Source: Tenacibaculum sp. Bg11-29
GTDB taxonomy: Bacteria > Bacteroidota > Bacteroidia > Flavobacteriales > Flavobacteriaceae
Assembly: GCF_002836595.1 (NCBI RefSeq)
Contig: NZ_PJBB01000003.1
Span: 3,347,001 to 3,411,000, forward strand
Direction: 5' to 3'
DNA length: 64,000 nucleotides
Position 1 is the stretch's first letter. Every line of letters starts with the position of its first letter. The position numbers and the translations under genes are program-made. The notes beneath the pieces are model-generated. The model saw only the letters and a program-made list of their open reading frames with translations, was not told the DNA's origin and did not search any database. Positions 9,247-19,454 of the stretch are shown here, in pieces.

Positions 9247-12200
9247 TAAAAAGGGTTTTTATATTTAAATATAGCGTTAGTTCCCAAAATATTCCCTGGC
9301 ATAACGTACTGCATTTTTACTTTATATTTACCTGTTCTAATAGCAGGAAAAATACCATTAATTATATAGTTATATTTTTTAATTTGTGTTGAGTATTGAC
9401 TAGGATAATTCAGGTACTTATTTACAACCTTATATTGTATATCAATAAAATCTTTTTTATAATGATATGGTAAATTGTATCTAAACGGTATTCTTGAATC
9501 TAATGAAGAAAAAGTAGGTTTTTCTCTTAAATACGGTATATACCATGTTAAAACATCGATTCCTTTCTTAGGAGGAATACCCAAATCATTTACATTTCTG
9601 TTTACAGTAAACTCTTTTTCTAACGGATATTTATCATAAATTAACTGATGTATTCTGTCTTTATAATAAGAATCCTCTAAAGTTGCTTCTACTGCAATTA
9701 ATGCTTCATTACCTGAATATTTGTTACCTTCTAATTCCTCAATACCAAATCTTTCAGACTTTTTAACATCCGTTTGTATAGCATGTACATCTGAATAAAT
9801 AGGTTCTAAGTAATGCTGAACAACATTCTTATCTCTTATTTTTTCTTTAAAAGTGTCATACTTACTTGTTGTAAAATTATATTTTAAAATTTCAGTTTCT
9901 GCATTATTATTTACAACAGTTTGTACCTCCTTATTTTTTATTTTTATAGTATTCCCTTCTTGCCCTGTGTTTTGTGAAGTATAAGTAACCCCGTTTTCTG
10001 AAGTTTGTTGACCATCTAAATAACTTACAATATTTAATGTATACTTTTTAGTATTATTTAATTTACTTAAATTAAAATTAACTTGTCTATTACCCTTATC
10101 ATAAGAAACAGTATTTGCTACAACATGACCTGATTCATTATTATATCTTACTATTTGTTTCCAATTTGTTTCAGGTGAAAATAAATAAGGTTGTCCTCTT
10201 TTTAGCTTTACATACCCTTGTGGACTTTCTTTTTGATAAAAATAAGATTGTTTTATTACAGGATATGAATAAACAATATTTTTTGTTGGAATATAATCTG
10301 GTGCTGTGCCTGTTGTAAACGTTCTTTCTTCAATTTCTTGTGCTTTTTTTCCTTTATTCATAAGCGTAACCCAAGTATCATTTTTTAACTCTTGAAAACT
10401 AACCGCAACTTTTACTTTTATTGTAGATTTTGGGGGTAGTACATCAAAAGATATAAAATTAACGACATCGTTAGATGTATTCCACTCCAATTCACCCGTT
10501 ATAACATTTCCTTCCTTTGTTACCGAAAATTCATCTAATAAAATTCGATAGGTCTTTACTCCTTCATCATCTTCTAACTTAAAAGGCTTATTTATTTTCA
10601 TATTAAATGCTGCTTGAGGAGCTATAAAAACATCCATTTCTTTAGCATTATTATTTGGCGTTACACCTGAAATAATTTTCATACCTCCTAAAGGAGCACC
10701 TCCAATTACTTCACATTCATCACCCAATTCTATCTTAAATCTAAATCGGCCACTAATCAAACCACCTAAAACACTATAATGGCCACCAACATACCCCCTA
10801 AACCAAGCAGGGTTAGGCAATTTAGCTTGTAACAGCACAGCTGCTCCAGCTTTTAAAATAGGGAATTTACCTTTATAAAACCATAAATTTACTTTAATAC
10901 CTAACTCACCTTCTACATAGGCATATGCCTGCCCGTTTGCATACCATCCGTCAATACCTATCTGTCCACTTCCTTTACATGCTGTTTCACCATAATCTTT
11001 AATCATTATATCAAAACCAACTCCTGCTCTAAGACGTGCATAAAAAATTAAGAAATTTAAATCTCCTGTATCCACACTTACATCCATTCCAATAGCAAAA
11101 CCTCTACCGTCTCCTAGTGCATTTAGATCTCTCATGTAATCTAAACTATTTAAATTAACCCCTAAAATATCTGCTACTGCCTGTGGTGGTGGTGGGCTAC
11201 CTGGTATTTTATCACCAATCATTAAGTAAGTCGTTGCTTTTACACTTAAAGCCCCAATACCAAACTTTAAACCTATACGGTCTTTTGGAGTTCCCATATG
11301 CAAATACCAACCATCTGGTCCGGTATGAAATACAGCCCAACCAGCTCTACCTCTATCTCCCACACCTTCAAGTATACCACCTGGCGTATTTAAATACACC
11401 TCCATTTCACTATGAAAAGAATGATTAACAAAATCCATTTCCATAGAAAAATGTGCATCTATACCTACATCAAAACTTAAACCATCTTGCGGGAAAGAAA
11501 CCTTACTATATTCAACTAAATTCGTTTCTTTTAATTTTTGTATAATTTTATTATGTTCTCCGAAATCATTAATTTTCTTTTGCATTTTCGTAAGCTTCTC
11601 TTTAAACTTATCTCCAAACGGAATATCAATCGCTTTCATAATATGTCCTTCTCCAAAGAAGAATATTCGGTTTAATCCACCATGGCTATTAAAAGCCATT
11701 TCAAAACCAACTTTTCCGTTAAACGCTTTTTCGTTACCTAAAGCAAAACCAACCATAGCTCTAAACCCTAAACCAGATTTAGCATCAGGAACATAATCCA
11801 TACCTGAAGGTGGTTTCGGAGTTTTTACAGCAATTGCATTTCCTTCTTTATCCACCTCTCCTTGGTACACTAATTTAGGTGGTATAGATTTTTTTTTCAT
11901 ATGATAATAAGCTCCCCCACCAAAACCATTAACCTCTACAATTCCAATAGTTGGTTTCGTTGGCATTCCTGATAAATCTGCATAAGCATCTACATACCAA
12001 TATCGTACATCTGTTTTTCCAAACCAAGCTGTTGCTTTTACATTTATATCATTAAAATCAGCTTCTAATTCACCATAAAACCCATTACCATAAACTGGGT
12101 CATTATCCTTTATATCAACTAACCCTCTAAATTTAACACTTCCGAGATCGGCCTCTATTTCTATTTTATGTAATTTAATTTTTTTAAATTTCCAAGTATG

Positions 12201-13994
12201 TATCTTTTCTTTATTTTCGAAACTACCAATCACTTCTAAATCAGTGTTCCCTGCAAAACCTTTACTCATTAAATTTACATCTAAAGTAAACTTTAAAGCT
12301 GCTATTTTATCGTTTGTAGTAACACTTACATCTGATATCGTTACAGGAAAATTAGAGAACTTATTAACTATTCCCTCATACCCCATATAATCAACAGAAA
12401 TATGTGGTGATTCTGTTTGTAACTGTAAGTTCTCAAAAGTAATTCCCTTAAAATCAACCAACTTCTTACTAGATCCACTACCTCCTTTAATAGTTAAACT
12501 ACCATATAAATTTGCTTTCGGCCTAAATTTACCATCTTTAACTTTTAAAGTGATACTAGAATTAGATTTTAAATGCGCCTGTGCCATAAAAACAGGAAAA
12601 TGTAATCCTTCCTTAGAAATAGGTTCTAAAGCTAAACTATATTCGTCATTACCAACATCAATTATAGCTGTATATTTAGCGGCTTTTCGTAAACCTTTTA
12701 CCAATTCTGTTTGATTTATAATATCTTCTTTAGTTACTTTACCAGATGTAGGTAATCCAACATGCCCCCCGAATCCAGCTCCAGTTAATTTACCTGCCAT
12801 AAAAGAAGCATATAAATCTGTTACTGAAATTTGCCATCCAGACGCATCCCCATCTTCTATATCAAAAAGATTTTTCACTCCAAATTCACCAGTAAGCCCC
12901 TCTCCATCAATTAAAAAATTTTCAGCTAAAATTTCAATTCTATTATTCTCATTTCTCTTACGAAACTCTGTTGGTAAAATAACATTTACTTTCTCGATAG
13001 ATATTCCTTTCCATAATTGTTCATTTCCTTTTATTAAATACTTCTCTTTATAGTTTTTAGGAAACTTAACTTTTTCTGAGTTCCTAAGATCACTAAAATC
13101 AAAAACAGCATTTTGTACATCTATTATTAAACCTCCTTTTCCTTTCTTATTGCCTTTTGCATCAGCCTTTGCTTTTTCATTTGTTACTTGAAAAGGATAA
13201 TTAAAATCTACTTCTGCTAAAATATCATTCCAATCTGTAGCTGTTGTTTTAAAAGAGCCCCTTACTTTCGCTTTTTTATCTTTTAAAGGCATATAGTTCT
13301 TTTCAAGGGGCTCTACTAGGTCCCTTGAAAGCACAACGGCTCCTTCTACACCAATCTTCTTAATTCCAGAACAATCAATAGTAATGTACGTTTTATTATC
13401 TATTGCACCAGTTTTCATATCAAAACCACCTTTTAATTCTAATAAAGCTTTATTTCCATTTATAGGTATCGCAACATCACCTAATAAAGAAATATTCATA
13501 TCTCCATAAATACCTCCTTTATGTGAAATTTTAACATTATCAGCTCCAAAAAAAAGTTCTCTTTGCTTTCCATTTACACCAATCTGGGCAATCACCAACT
13601 TTACAAATAAAGTTACCTCTGTATAATTGGGATAAAATTTAGCTTCGCTAACCCCCATTGTAGTAGTATATTTTCCGAATTTTTTCTTTACTCCAACCGG
13701 TAAACTTATCATATCATCTGCACCTAAAACACCGACATAACTACCTGTTTTTTCAATACTATTAATTAGTGCTTTAGCCTTCTTTTTTATACTATCTCCT
13801 TTGGCACTTAACGAATAATTTTCATTTACATAATTATAATCTAATTCACCTTTTACATTTGAATTAAATGAAAACACTCTAGATAGTTCTTTTTTTATTG
13901 AAGTACTATCTATGGGAATAAAGTTATTATTAATACTGTAAGAAAGAGTAGTGAAAGAAAAAATAAAGAAAAAGAAAAGTAGTTTTTTTTTCAT
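9246..13994 (-). CDS. Large secreted beta-rich protein of unknown function, first gene of the adhesin operon
   Basis: 1582 residues with a signal peptide (MKKKLLFFFFIF..., cut near TLSYS). I recognise no catalytic domain. The first ~1080 residues are long beta-strand repeats with Gly-rich turns (GGHVGLP, GFGGGAYYHM, GGLISGRFRF), resembling a porin- or translocation-type beta structure or a beta-solenoid. After about residue 1085 (following ELGDECEV) the sequence changes to Ig-like modules (SFDVLPPKSTIKVKVAVSF) and ends with a domain rich in Tyr and Lys. It heads a five-gene run whose other members are secreted, with a promoter-like box 33 bp upstream. Its conservation next to SprB-type adhesins would be worth testing. 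Function unknown. Confidence 0.75.
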   Translation of the reverse strand: MKKKLLFFFFIFSFTTLSYSINNNFIPIDSTSIKKELSRVFSFNSNVKGELDYNYVNENYSLSAKGDSIKKKAKALINSIEKTGSYVGVLGADDMISLPVGVKKKFGKYTTTMGVSEAKFYPNYTEVTLFVKLVIAQIGVNGKQRELFFGADNVKISHKGGIYGDMNISLLGDVAIPINGNKALLELKGGFDMKTGAIDNKTYITIDCSGIKKIGVEGAVVLSRDLVEPLEKNYMPLKDKKAKVRGSFKTTATDWNDILAEVDFNYPFQVTNEKAKADAKGNKKGKGGLIIDVQNAVFDFSDLRNSEKVKFPKNYKEKYLIKGNEQLWKGISIEKVNVILPTEFRKRNENNRIEILAENFLIDGEGLTGEFGVKNLFDIEDGDASGWQISVTDLYASFMAGKLTGAGFGGHVGLPTSGKVTKEDIINQTELVKGLRKAAKYTAIIDVGNDEYSLALEPISKEGLHFPVFMAQAHLKSNSSITLKVKDGKFRPKANLYGSLTIKGGSGSSKKLVDFKGITFENLQLQTESPHISVDYMGYEGIVNKFSNFPVTISDVSVTTNDKIAALKFTLDVNLMSKGFAGNTDLEVIGSFENKEKIHTWKFKKIKLHKIEIEADLGSVKFRGLVDIKDNDPVYGNGFYGELEADFNDINVKATAWFGKTDVRYWYVDAYADLSGMPTKPTIGIVEVNGFGGGAYYHMKKKSIPPKLVYQGEVDKEGNAIAVKTPKPPSGMDYVPDAKSGLGFRAMVGFALGNEKAFNGKVGFEMAFNSHGGLNRIFFFGEGHIMKAIDIPFGDKFKEKLTKMQKKINDFGEHNKIIQKLKETNLVEYSKVSFPQDGLSFDVGIDAHFSMEMDFVNHSFHSEMEVYLNTPGGILEGVGDRGRAGWAVFHTGPDGWYLHMGTPKDRIGLKFGIGALSVKATTYLMIGDKIPGSPPPPQAVADILGVNLNSLDYMRDLNALGDGRGFAIGMDVSVDTGDLNFLIFYARLRAGVGFDIMIKDYGETACKGSGQIGIDGWYANGQAYAYVEGELGIKVNLWFYKGKFPILKAGAAVLLQAKLPNPAWFRGYVGGHYSVLGGLISGRFRFKIELGDECEVIGGAPLGGMKIISGVTPNNNAKEMDVFIAPQAAFNMKINKPFKLEDDEGVKTYRILLDEFSVTKEGNVITGELEWNTSNDVVNFISFDVLPPKSTIKVKVAVSFQELKNDTWVTLMNKGKKAQEIEERTFTTGTAPDYIPTKNIVYSYPVIKQSYFYQKESPQGYVKLKRGQPYLFSPETNWKQIVRYNNESGHVVANTVSYDKGNRQVNFNLSKLNNTKKYTLNIVSYLDGQQTSENGVTYTSQNTGQEGNTIKIKNKEVQTVVNNNAETEILKYNFTTSKYDTFKEKIRDKNVVQHYLEPIYSDVHAIQTDVKKSERFGIEELEGNKYSGNEALIAVEATLEDSYYKDRIHQLIYDKYPLEKEFTVNRNVNDLGIPPKKGIDVLTWYIPYLREKPTFSSLDSRIPFRYNLPYHYKKDFIDIQYKVVNKYLNYPSQYSTQIKKYNYIINGIFPAIRTGKYKVKMQYVMPGNILGTNAIFKYKNPF

Positions 13995-14026
13995 AGTTTT
14001 ATAAGATTTTTAATACATAGCGATTG

Positions 14027-14034
14027 CAAAAATA
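14027..14034 (-). promoter_or_regulatory. Candidate -7 box for the adhesin operon
   Basis: On the minus strand the octamer reads TATTTTTG, an exact match to the Bacteroidetes TAnnTTTG consensus, 33 bp before the start at 13994. I see no clear -33 TTG at the expected spacing. The surrounding gap 13995-14329 is otherwise only AT-rich, apart from the msrA terminator. Confidence 0.45.
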
Positions 14035-14272
14035 GTGTTAATTTTTCACTTTAAAAAAACACATTAACAAAACACATTACATCTTAACAAATTACTTTAG
14101 AGACAGCTAAATAGAGTATCTATTCTTAAAATAAACAACCTTAATACCTGCATAAGAAGCTTATTTTATAAAAATCATCCAAATAAAGAAAAAATACTTT
14201 TCATAAAAATACATCTACGAATAAAAAAAATACTTTTCCTATAACTGTACAATAATTACTATAATTTATAAT

Positions 14273-14303
14273 AAAAAACTCCCCAAATTGGGAAGTTTTT
14301 TTT
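14273..14303 (-). terminator. Terminator after msrA
   Basis: An A-run, an arm ending CCCA, a short AAT loop, TGGG and a T-run form a hairpin with one mismatch. It lies just after the msrA stop on the minus strand and could work in both directions. Confidence 0.7.
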
Positions 14304-14329
14304 GTAATATTATTTATAAAAGCTAAATC

Positions 14330-14974
14330 TTAATTCTTTCCTTTTTTTAATAATTGAGGGAATTTACGTTTAAAACGGTTCAACCTAGGTATTGAAACAT
14401 TTTTTACATATGGGTTTTCAGGATGCAGACGTTCATAATTTTGATGATATTCTTCAGCAGGATAAAATTTTATAACCCTTGTAACTTCTGTAACTATTTT
14501 ACCATTATATATTTCTGTGTTTAACTTTTTAATTGTGTCCTCAATAATTCTCTTTTCATTTACCGTACTATAAAAAGCGATAGATCTATATTGTGATCCA
14601 TAATCCGGATGTTGTCCATTCTTAGTTGTTGGGTCATGAGACCCGTAAAATACAGCTACTAATGTTTTAAAGTTTACTTTTTTAGGGTTGTAATATACAG
14701 CTACAGTTTCAGCGTGTCCTGTACGACCTGTTCCTATAGTTTTATATGTCGGATTCTTTGTATGACCACCTGCGTAACCAGAAACAACTTCCTCTACCCC
14801 TATTACACTTTCAAAGACTGCTTCTACACACCAAAAACATCCACTTGCAAAATAAGCCTTTTTTAATTCCTTTTTTTCCTTATTTACACCCTCTACATTT
14901 TTTATTTTTTTACTTTTAAAACCAAGTAAACTAACAAGAATAACTAATAAGGTAAGTATCTTTATTAATTTCAT
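14330..14974 (-). CDS. msrA: Peptide-methionine (S)-S-oxide reductase, exported form
   Basis: 214 residues. MsrA reduces the S-epimer of methionine sulfoxide in proteins, using a Cys thiol. The signature GCFWC is at residues 45-49, with the catalytic Cys46 in the usual FASGCFWCVEA context. The conserved GYAGG, GHAETV and QYRS blocks follow in order. The first ~20 residues form a hydrophobic signal segment (LTLLVILVSLLGF), so the enzyme probably works in the periplasm or on the outer membrane. The C-terminus lacks a fused MsrB domain. The gene stands alone, 50 bp downstream of the barrel-like protein gene, with a terminator after it. Confidence 0.93.
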   Translation of the reverse strand: MKLIKILTLLVILVSLLGFKSKKIKNVEGVNKEKKELKKAYFASGCFWCVEAVFESVIGVEEVVSGYAGGHTKNPTYKTIGTGRTGHAETVAVYYNPKKVNFKTLVAVFYGSHDPTTKNGQHPDYGSQYRSIAFYSTVNEKRIIEDTIKKLNTEIYNGKIVTEVTRVIKFYPAEEYHQNYERLHPENPYVKNVSIPRLNRFKRKFPQLLKKGKN

Positions 14975-15024
14975 ATATCATATTTTATACATCTTAAGTC
15001 GTATAAATATAATTATATTACATA

Positions 15025-15600
15025 TTAAAAGTGAAAATTTAGATTAATAATTCCTACATTAGAGAAACCACTATCTATCCATTTTTTGTTTGCTTTCTTA
15101 TCAAAACTTCCATTATCGACAACAAAGTTATACTTAATAAAAATACCTGGTTCTGTACTTATACTAAAGTGTTTAGAAATATTAAACATTATCCCTAAAA
15201 AACTATTTCCTAAGGCAGCCCCTAAATGCTTATCACTCTCTTTAATATGATGATACATACCACCCAACTCAAAACCATAATAAAACTCCCACTTTCGGGT
15301 TCTCTTAAATAGTTTATCATATCCTATTTTAACTCCTAAATCAACCGTTCCTCCTTCACTTGTATCTAAATTATAATTTAAACCTAAACGGTAATGATAT
15401 TTCTTGTTTTTTTTAAATCTATATGTTAATAAATACGCATTCTTGTCCGTAGGAAAAACTGAGTTTATAAATCGGGATGCAGTAATACTTACTTGATGTT
15501 TACTATCTCTTATATCCAAAAAAGAATCGCTCTTTTGAGAAAGAGCGATTTTATATATAGTTAAAAAAAGTAGTAGAACTATTTTTTTTGAACAATTCAT
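15025..15600 (-). CDS. Small outer-membrane beta-barrel-like protein
   Basis: 191 residues with a signal peptide (MNCSKKIVLLLFL..., cut near IALSQ). The rest alternates polar and hydrophobic residues in strands such as YLLTYRFK, YHYRLGLNYNL, WEFYYGFELGG and FSISTEPGIF. It ends in Phe (NLNFHF), the usual last residue of outer-membrane barrels. This fits an 8-strand barrel. I do not recognise a named family. Its ATG overlaps the stop of the upstream lipoprotein gene by one base, so the two are probably co-expressed. Confidence 0.65.
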   Translation of the reverse strand: MNCSKKIVLLLFLTIYKIALSQKSDSFLDIRDSKHQVSITASRFINSVFPTDKNAYLLTYRFKKNKKYHYRLGLNYNLDTSEGGTVDLGVKIGYDKLFKRTRKWEFYYGFELGGMYHHIKESDKHLGAALGNSFLGIMFNISKHFSISTEPGIFIKYNFVVDNGSFDKKANKKWIDSGFSNVGIINLNFHF

Positions 15601-16712
15601 TAATTAAAATATTTTTTTGTAATTTCTTCGATTCTCTTAGTAAAGTCACCAAAATAAACTTCAGCACTCTCCTTTTCACCATCTTTAAAAGTCATATTAA
15701 AAGGAAAATCAGCTTTATCATCGATTGTTATATCAGATATTTTAATATCATTATATAATAATTCGCTATCTAAAATCGTATTAATTTCATTTGTTGATAA
15801 TTCTTTTATTTTTTTCCCTAAAGCTTTTACTTTGGTAACATCAAAACTATATGTAACTTTTAAGTTATTGTGAGAAAAATAACCTTTTATCTTCTTAATA
15901 TCATTCTCAATACTTGAAACATTACCATAATCTGAAGTATTTAACTCTAAATCAGTGTTAAATGTATATCCACAATCACCTCCTGATGATAATGAATAAG
16001 TGAAGTTAAATTCAGTTGGAGATACTCTATTAAATTTAAAAGAATTTGTAAAAGGGCTTGTAAAAATATGAATATCTGCTTTTAAAGGCATAGAAAAATT
16101 AGTATTCACATCATATATTACTTCTTTTATATCTATTTCAAAAGTTTTAACATTATCTACAGTTACTAATAAATGTCCTTTTGTAGGTAATTTTACAATT
16201 TCATTTGTATAACTAACCTCTATATCTTCATAACTGTCAACAACTAGTACTGCATTATTTAATGTACCTGTATGAACCGATGGGAAATTTAATTCTATAA
16301 TTGAAGCATCAGCAACTTTTGTCCATTTTTTCTCAACAATACCCCAAGAATATTTACCTTTTAATCCATTGTAATTAAACCCATTATCTTTATTAAAAGG
16401 ACCAAACTGTTTATCAAACTGTTCCATTGTAAAATTAATCCACGATTCTGATTCAGTATATGAACCCCATGAATAAGTATGGGTTGTTTCTACATCTTCT
16501 TTTATAATAGCTTTGTAAAAGAAATCAGAAAAACCTCCATCTGCTAAGGTTTCCAAACAGCTATAAAAACTATCCATATTAGCTTTTATATTCTTTTTAT
16601 CTTCTTCAACTGTAGTAAGAGTTGCTATGTCTGGCTCATTATTTTCTGTACATGATACAACAGTTAAAAATACAGCAACAAACAACATTAATAAATAATT
16701 AATTTTTTTCAT
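15600..16712 (-). CDS. Lipoprotein of unknown function
   Basis: 370 residues with a type II signal peptide and lipobox (TVVSC, Cys21) followed by TENNEPD. The Bacteroidetes surface-export signal (acidic residues just after the Cys) is only weakly met. The mature part has regular beta-strand patterning and no motif I know. It is translationally coupled to the barrel-like gene downstream (TAATG), which suggests a lipoprotein/outer-membrane pair. On the minus strand a near-consensus -7 box (TAAATTCG) lies at 16741-16748, about 29 bp before the start. Confidence 0.65.
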   Translation of the reverse strand: MKKINYLLMLFVAVFLTVVSCTENNEPDIATLTTVEEDKKNIKANMDSFYSCLETLADGGFSDFFYKAIIKEDVETTHTYSWGSYTESESWINFTMEQFDKQFGPFNKDNGFNYNGLKGKYSWGIVEKKWTKVADASIIELNFPSVHTGTLNNAVLVVDSYEDIEVSYTNEIVKLPTKGHLLVTVDNVKTFEIDIKEVIYDVNTNFSMPLKADIHIFTSPFTNSFKFNRVSPTEFNFTYSLSSGGDCGYTFNTDLELNTSDYGNVSSIENDIKKIKGYFSHNNLKVTYSFDVTKVKALGKKIKELSTNEINTILDSELLYNDIKISDITIDDKADFPFNMTFKDGEKESAEVYFGDFTKRIEEITKKYFN

Positions 16713-16804
16713 AGTATAATTTTTTTTTTAAATTCAACTGCGAATTTATAATAAATTATTCTTGTTTATATTAATTTTTTATTTTTTTATGAATTCTTTT
16801 TTTC

Positions 16805-16812
16805 TATTTTTG
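16805..16812 (+). promoter_or_regulatory. Candidate -7 box for dnaX
   Basis: TATTTTTG matches TAnnTTTG exactly, 24 bp before the dnaX ATG. No convincing -33 element is visible. Confidence 0.4.
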
Positions 16813-16836
16813 TTATACCTAAAATAGTATAAATCA

Positions 16837-18546
16837 ATGGAGCATTTTATAGTATCGGCACGTAAATATCGTCCTCAAGTTTTTGAAGATGTAGTTGGGC
16901 AACAAGCCATAACAAATACGTTAGAAAATGCTATAAAAAATAACCATTTAGCACAAGCTTTACTTTTTACAGGACCAAGAGGTGTTGGTAAAACATCTTG
17001 TGCTCGTATACTTGCAAAACGAATAAATCAAGAAGACGCTGATACAAATATTGATGAAGACTTTGCCTTTAATATTTTTGAATTAGATGCTGCTTCAAAC
17101 AATTCAGTCGATGACATTCGTAGCTTAACTGATCAAGTTCGTATTCCTCCTCAAACAGGAAAATACAAAGTTTATATTATTGATGAAGTACACATGCTTT
17201 CTCAAGCAGCTTTTAATGCTTTTTTAAAGACGTTAGAAGAACCACCTGCACATGCCATTTTTATTTTGGCTACTACAGAGAAGCATAAAATTATACCTAC
17301 TATTTTATCTCGTTGTCAAATATTCGATTTTAAGCGAATTGGTGTTTTAGATGCTAAAGAGTATTTAAAAACTATTTGCGCTAAAGAGAATATTACTGCC
17401 GATGACGATGCATTACATGTTATTGCCCAAAAGGCTGATGGAGCTATGCGTGATGCTTTATCTATTTTTGATAGAGTTGTTAGTTTTTCTGGTAGTAATT
17501 TAACTCGTGAAGCTGTTACTCAAAACTTAAACGTATTAGATTACGATGTATATTTTAATATTACTGATTTATTAGTTGACCATAAAATACCACAAGTATT
17601 AATGGCATTTAGTGATGTTTTAGGTAAAGGATTTGAAGGGCACCATTTTATTAATGGCTTAGCATCACACTTTAGAGACTTATTAGTAGCAAAAGATGAA
17701 GCAACCATATCTTTACTAGAAGTAGGAGACAATACTAAAAAGAAATATTTAGAGCAAGCCAAAAAGGCTAATATGCAATTTCTACTCCCTGCTATTGATA
17801 AAGCTAATGATTGCGATTTAAAATACCGAGGCAGTAAAAACCAACGATTACTGGTAGAATTAACCTTAATGCAAATAGCCTCTATCAATTTTGATGGAGC
17901 AAAAAAAAAATCTAACAACTACATAATTCCTGCTACATTTTTTACTTCTTTATCTCCATCTGTAAAAAAGAAAACAGTACCTCCTATTGTAAAACCCACT
18001 GAGACAGCTGAAGTTAAAGCAAAAATTCAGGCTCCTTTAACTAAAGTTGTTGCTGAATCAACAAAACCTTTATTAAAGAACATAAAACGTCGTGCCTCTT
18101 CTTTATCTTTAAAAAGTATTCATCAGAAAAAAGATGTAAAAACGAGTTTTAATGAAGATGAAAATTTTGAAAATCACCCAAGAACTCCTTTTACCCATGA
18201 AGAACTTAAGGATGCATGGAAAAAATACTACTTTAAATTACAAGAGCTTGGTGAACGTAGTATTGCTGCTATCTTAGCCTCTAATGAACCTCAGTTAGGA
18301 AAAAATTATGTAATAATTTTTTCTTTACCTAATGATTTAATGAAAACACAATTAGAACGAGGTAAACCAAAACTTACTGGTTTTTTACGTGAAAAATTAA
18401 ATAATTACGGTATTCAAATTGAGGTTGCTGTTAATGCAATTGCAGAAAAGAAGTTTGCATACACTCCGCAAGAGAAATACAATAAACTAAAGGAAAAAAA
18501 TCCGTTAATTGAAAAGCTTAAAAATACTTTTGGCTTAGACTTATAA
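16837..18546 (+). CDS. dnaX: DNA polymerase III subunit gamma/tau
   Basis: 569 residues. This is the clamp-loader ATPase of the replicative polymerase. Walker A GPRGVGKT is at residues 46-53, Walker B and sensor region DEVHML near 112-117, and the arginine-finger motif SRC near 163. The clamp-loader collar domain follows, then a low-complexity linker rich in Lys/Thr/Pro (about 370-440) and a tau-like C-terminal domain. The Cys4 zinc module found after Walker A in E. coli DnaX is absent: the segment between ILAKRINQ and ELDAASNN has no Cys. I believe this is usual in Bacteroidetes. No obvious frameshift signal for a shorter gamma form was identified. Confidence 0.95.
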   Translation: MEHFIVSARKYRPQVFEDVVGQQAITNTLENAIKNNHLAQALLFTGPRGVGKTSCARILAKRINQEDADTNIDEDFAFNIFELDAASNNSVDDIRSLTDQVRIPPQTGKYKVYIIDEVHMLSQAAFNAFLKTLEEPPAHAIFILATTEKHKIIPTILSRCQIFDFKRIGVLDAKEYLKTICAKENITADDDALHVIAQKADGAMRDALSIFDRVVSFSGSNLTREAVTQNLNVLDYDVYFNITDLLVDHKIPQVLMAFSDVLGKGFEGHHFINGLASHFRDLLVAKDEATISLLEVGDNTKKKYLEQAKKANMQFLLPAIDKANDCDLKYRGSKNQRLLVELTLMQIASINFDGAKKKSNNYIIPATFFTSLSPSVKKKTVPPIVKPTETAEVKAKIQAPLTKVVAESTKPLLKNIKRRASSLSLKSIHQKKDVKTSFNEDENFENHPRTPFTHEELKDAWKKYYFKLQELGERSIAAILASNEPQLGKNYVIIFSLPNDLMKTQLERGKPKLTGFLREKLNNYGIQIEVAVNAIAEKKFAYTPQEKYNKLKEKNPLIEKLKNTFGLDL

Positions 18547-18620
18547 TAATCTCTTCATTTAATTCTCTTTATTTTCGATTATTTGTTTATTTTTAAGCCT
18601 TTCAGATAAAAACAGATCTA

Positions 18621-19454
18621 TTGCAAGAAATACATAAAATTTTAATTGGTATTGCTTTTTCTCCTAACTTAAAAGCAAACTTATTTGAAACAATAAGGCT
18701 ATCTAATATGTTTAACGCTCAATTAGTTGGTGTACATGTCGGTAAAAAATCTATTGAAAAAGAAAACCAATTACAAGAATTATTAAATGAAGCCCCAAAA
18801 TTAGAACTTCCTTTAAAAACAATTTGGCAAGAAGGTAAACCTGTTGACGTTATTCTACAAACGTCAAAACAAGAAAATGTTAATTTACTAATTCTCGGTG
18901 CACTACAAAAAGAAAAATTATATAAATATTATGTAGGCTCAATAGCTAGAGAACTTACTAGAAAAGCTCCCTGCTCAGTATTATTACTTATAAGACCCGC
19001 TATAGAAAGAGTACCTTGTAAACACATTGTAGTTAGTGGTTTGCAAGATCACAAAACAGAAGAAACCATTAAGACAGCTTTTAATTTATCACAAAAATTA
19101 GATTGTAAAAGAGTTACAATAGTTGAAGAAATTAGTCAAACTGAATTAAATGTAAAGGTTAATGATGACATATCATTACGTAAAGCAACATTAGAAAAAG
19201 AACGCATGCAGAAACGCGAAGATGCTCGTGTAAAAAAAATGCTTCAACATATAGATACAAGTGATATTATTATAAAAACACAAAGTATTTTTGGACGTAG
19301 AGGTTATTCTATAGGTCATTATGCAAAAATTAAAAGAGCTGATTTATTAGTTATAAGTGCTCCTAAAAAAACAGGAATATTAGATCGAATATTTCCTCAC
19401 GATTTAGAATATATATTATCAGAATTACCAACCGATGTTTTAATAGTTAAGTAG
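18621..19454 (+). CDS. Tandem universal stress protein (UspA family)
   Basis: 277 residues with two Usp domains (about 1-135 and 138-277). The first begins KILIGIAFSPN and ends SVLLLIRP; the second begins HIVVSGLQD and ends DVLIVK. The ATP-binding signature G-2x-G-9x-G(S/T) is partly visible in domain 1 (ILGALQKE...YVGSIAREL). The start is TTG at 18621: no in-frame ATG precedes the first beta-strand, and the next ATG would delete it. The stop TAG is followed at once by the ATG of the SulP transporter, so the two are almost certainly co-translated. A link to anion or bicarbonate homeostasis under stress is inferred from this coupling. Confidence 0.85.
   Translation: MQEIHKILIGIAFSPNLKANLFETIRLSNMFNAQLVGVHVGKKSIEKENQLQELLNEAPKLELPLKTIWQEGKPVDVILQTSKQENVNLLILGALQKEKLYKYYVGSIARELTRKAPCSVLLLIRPAIERVPCKHIVVSGLQDHKTEETIKTAFNLSQKLDCKRVTIVEEISQTELNVKVNDDISLRKATLEKERMQKREDARVKKMLQHIDTSDIIIKTQSIFGRRGYSIGHYAKIKRADLLVISAPKKTGILDRIFPHDLEYILSELPTDVLIVK

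Noticed and set aside
10115..11428. Plus-strand ORFs opposite the 1582-residue gene
   Set aside because: Shadow frames; Leu/Tyr/His-rich translation is typical of antisense AT-rich coding DNA.
17541..17918. Minus-strand ORF of 125 codons inside dnaX
   Set aside because: Antisense to a strongly conserved gene; composition and sequence show no protein-like pattern.
16837..18546. DnaX lacking the zinc-binding cysteines as a defect
   Set aside because: All ATPase motifs are intact, and loss of the zinc module appears to be usual in Bacteroidetes DnaX.
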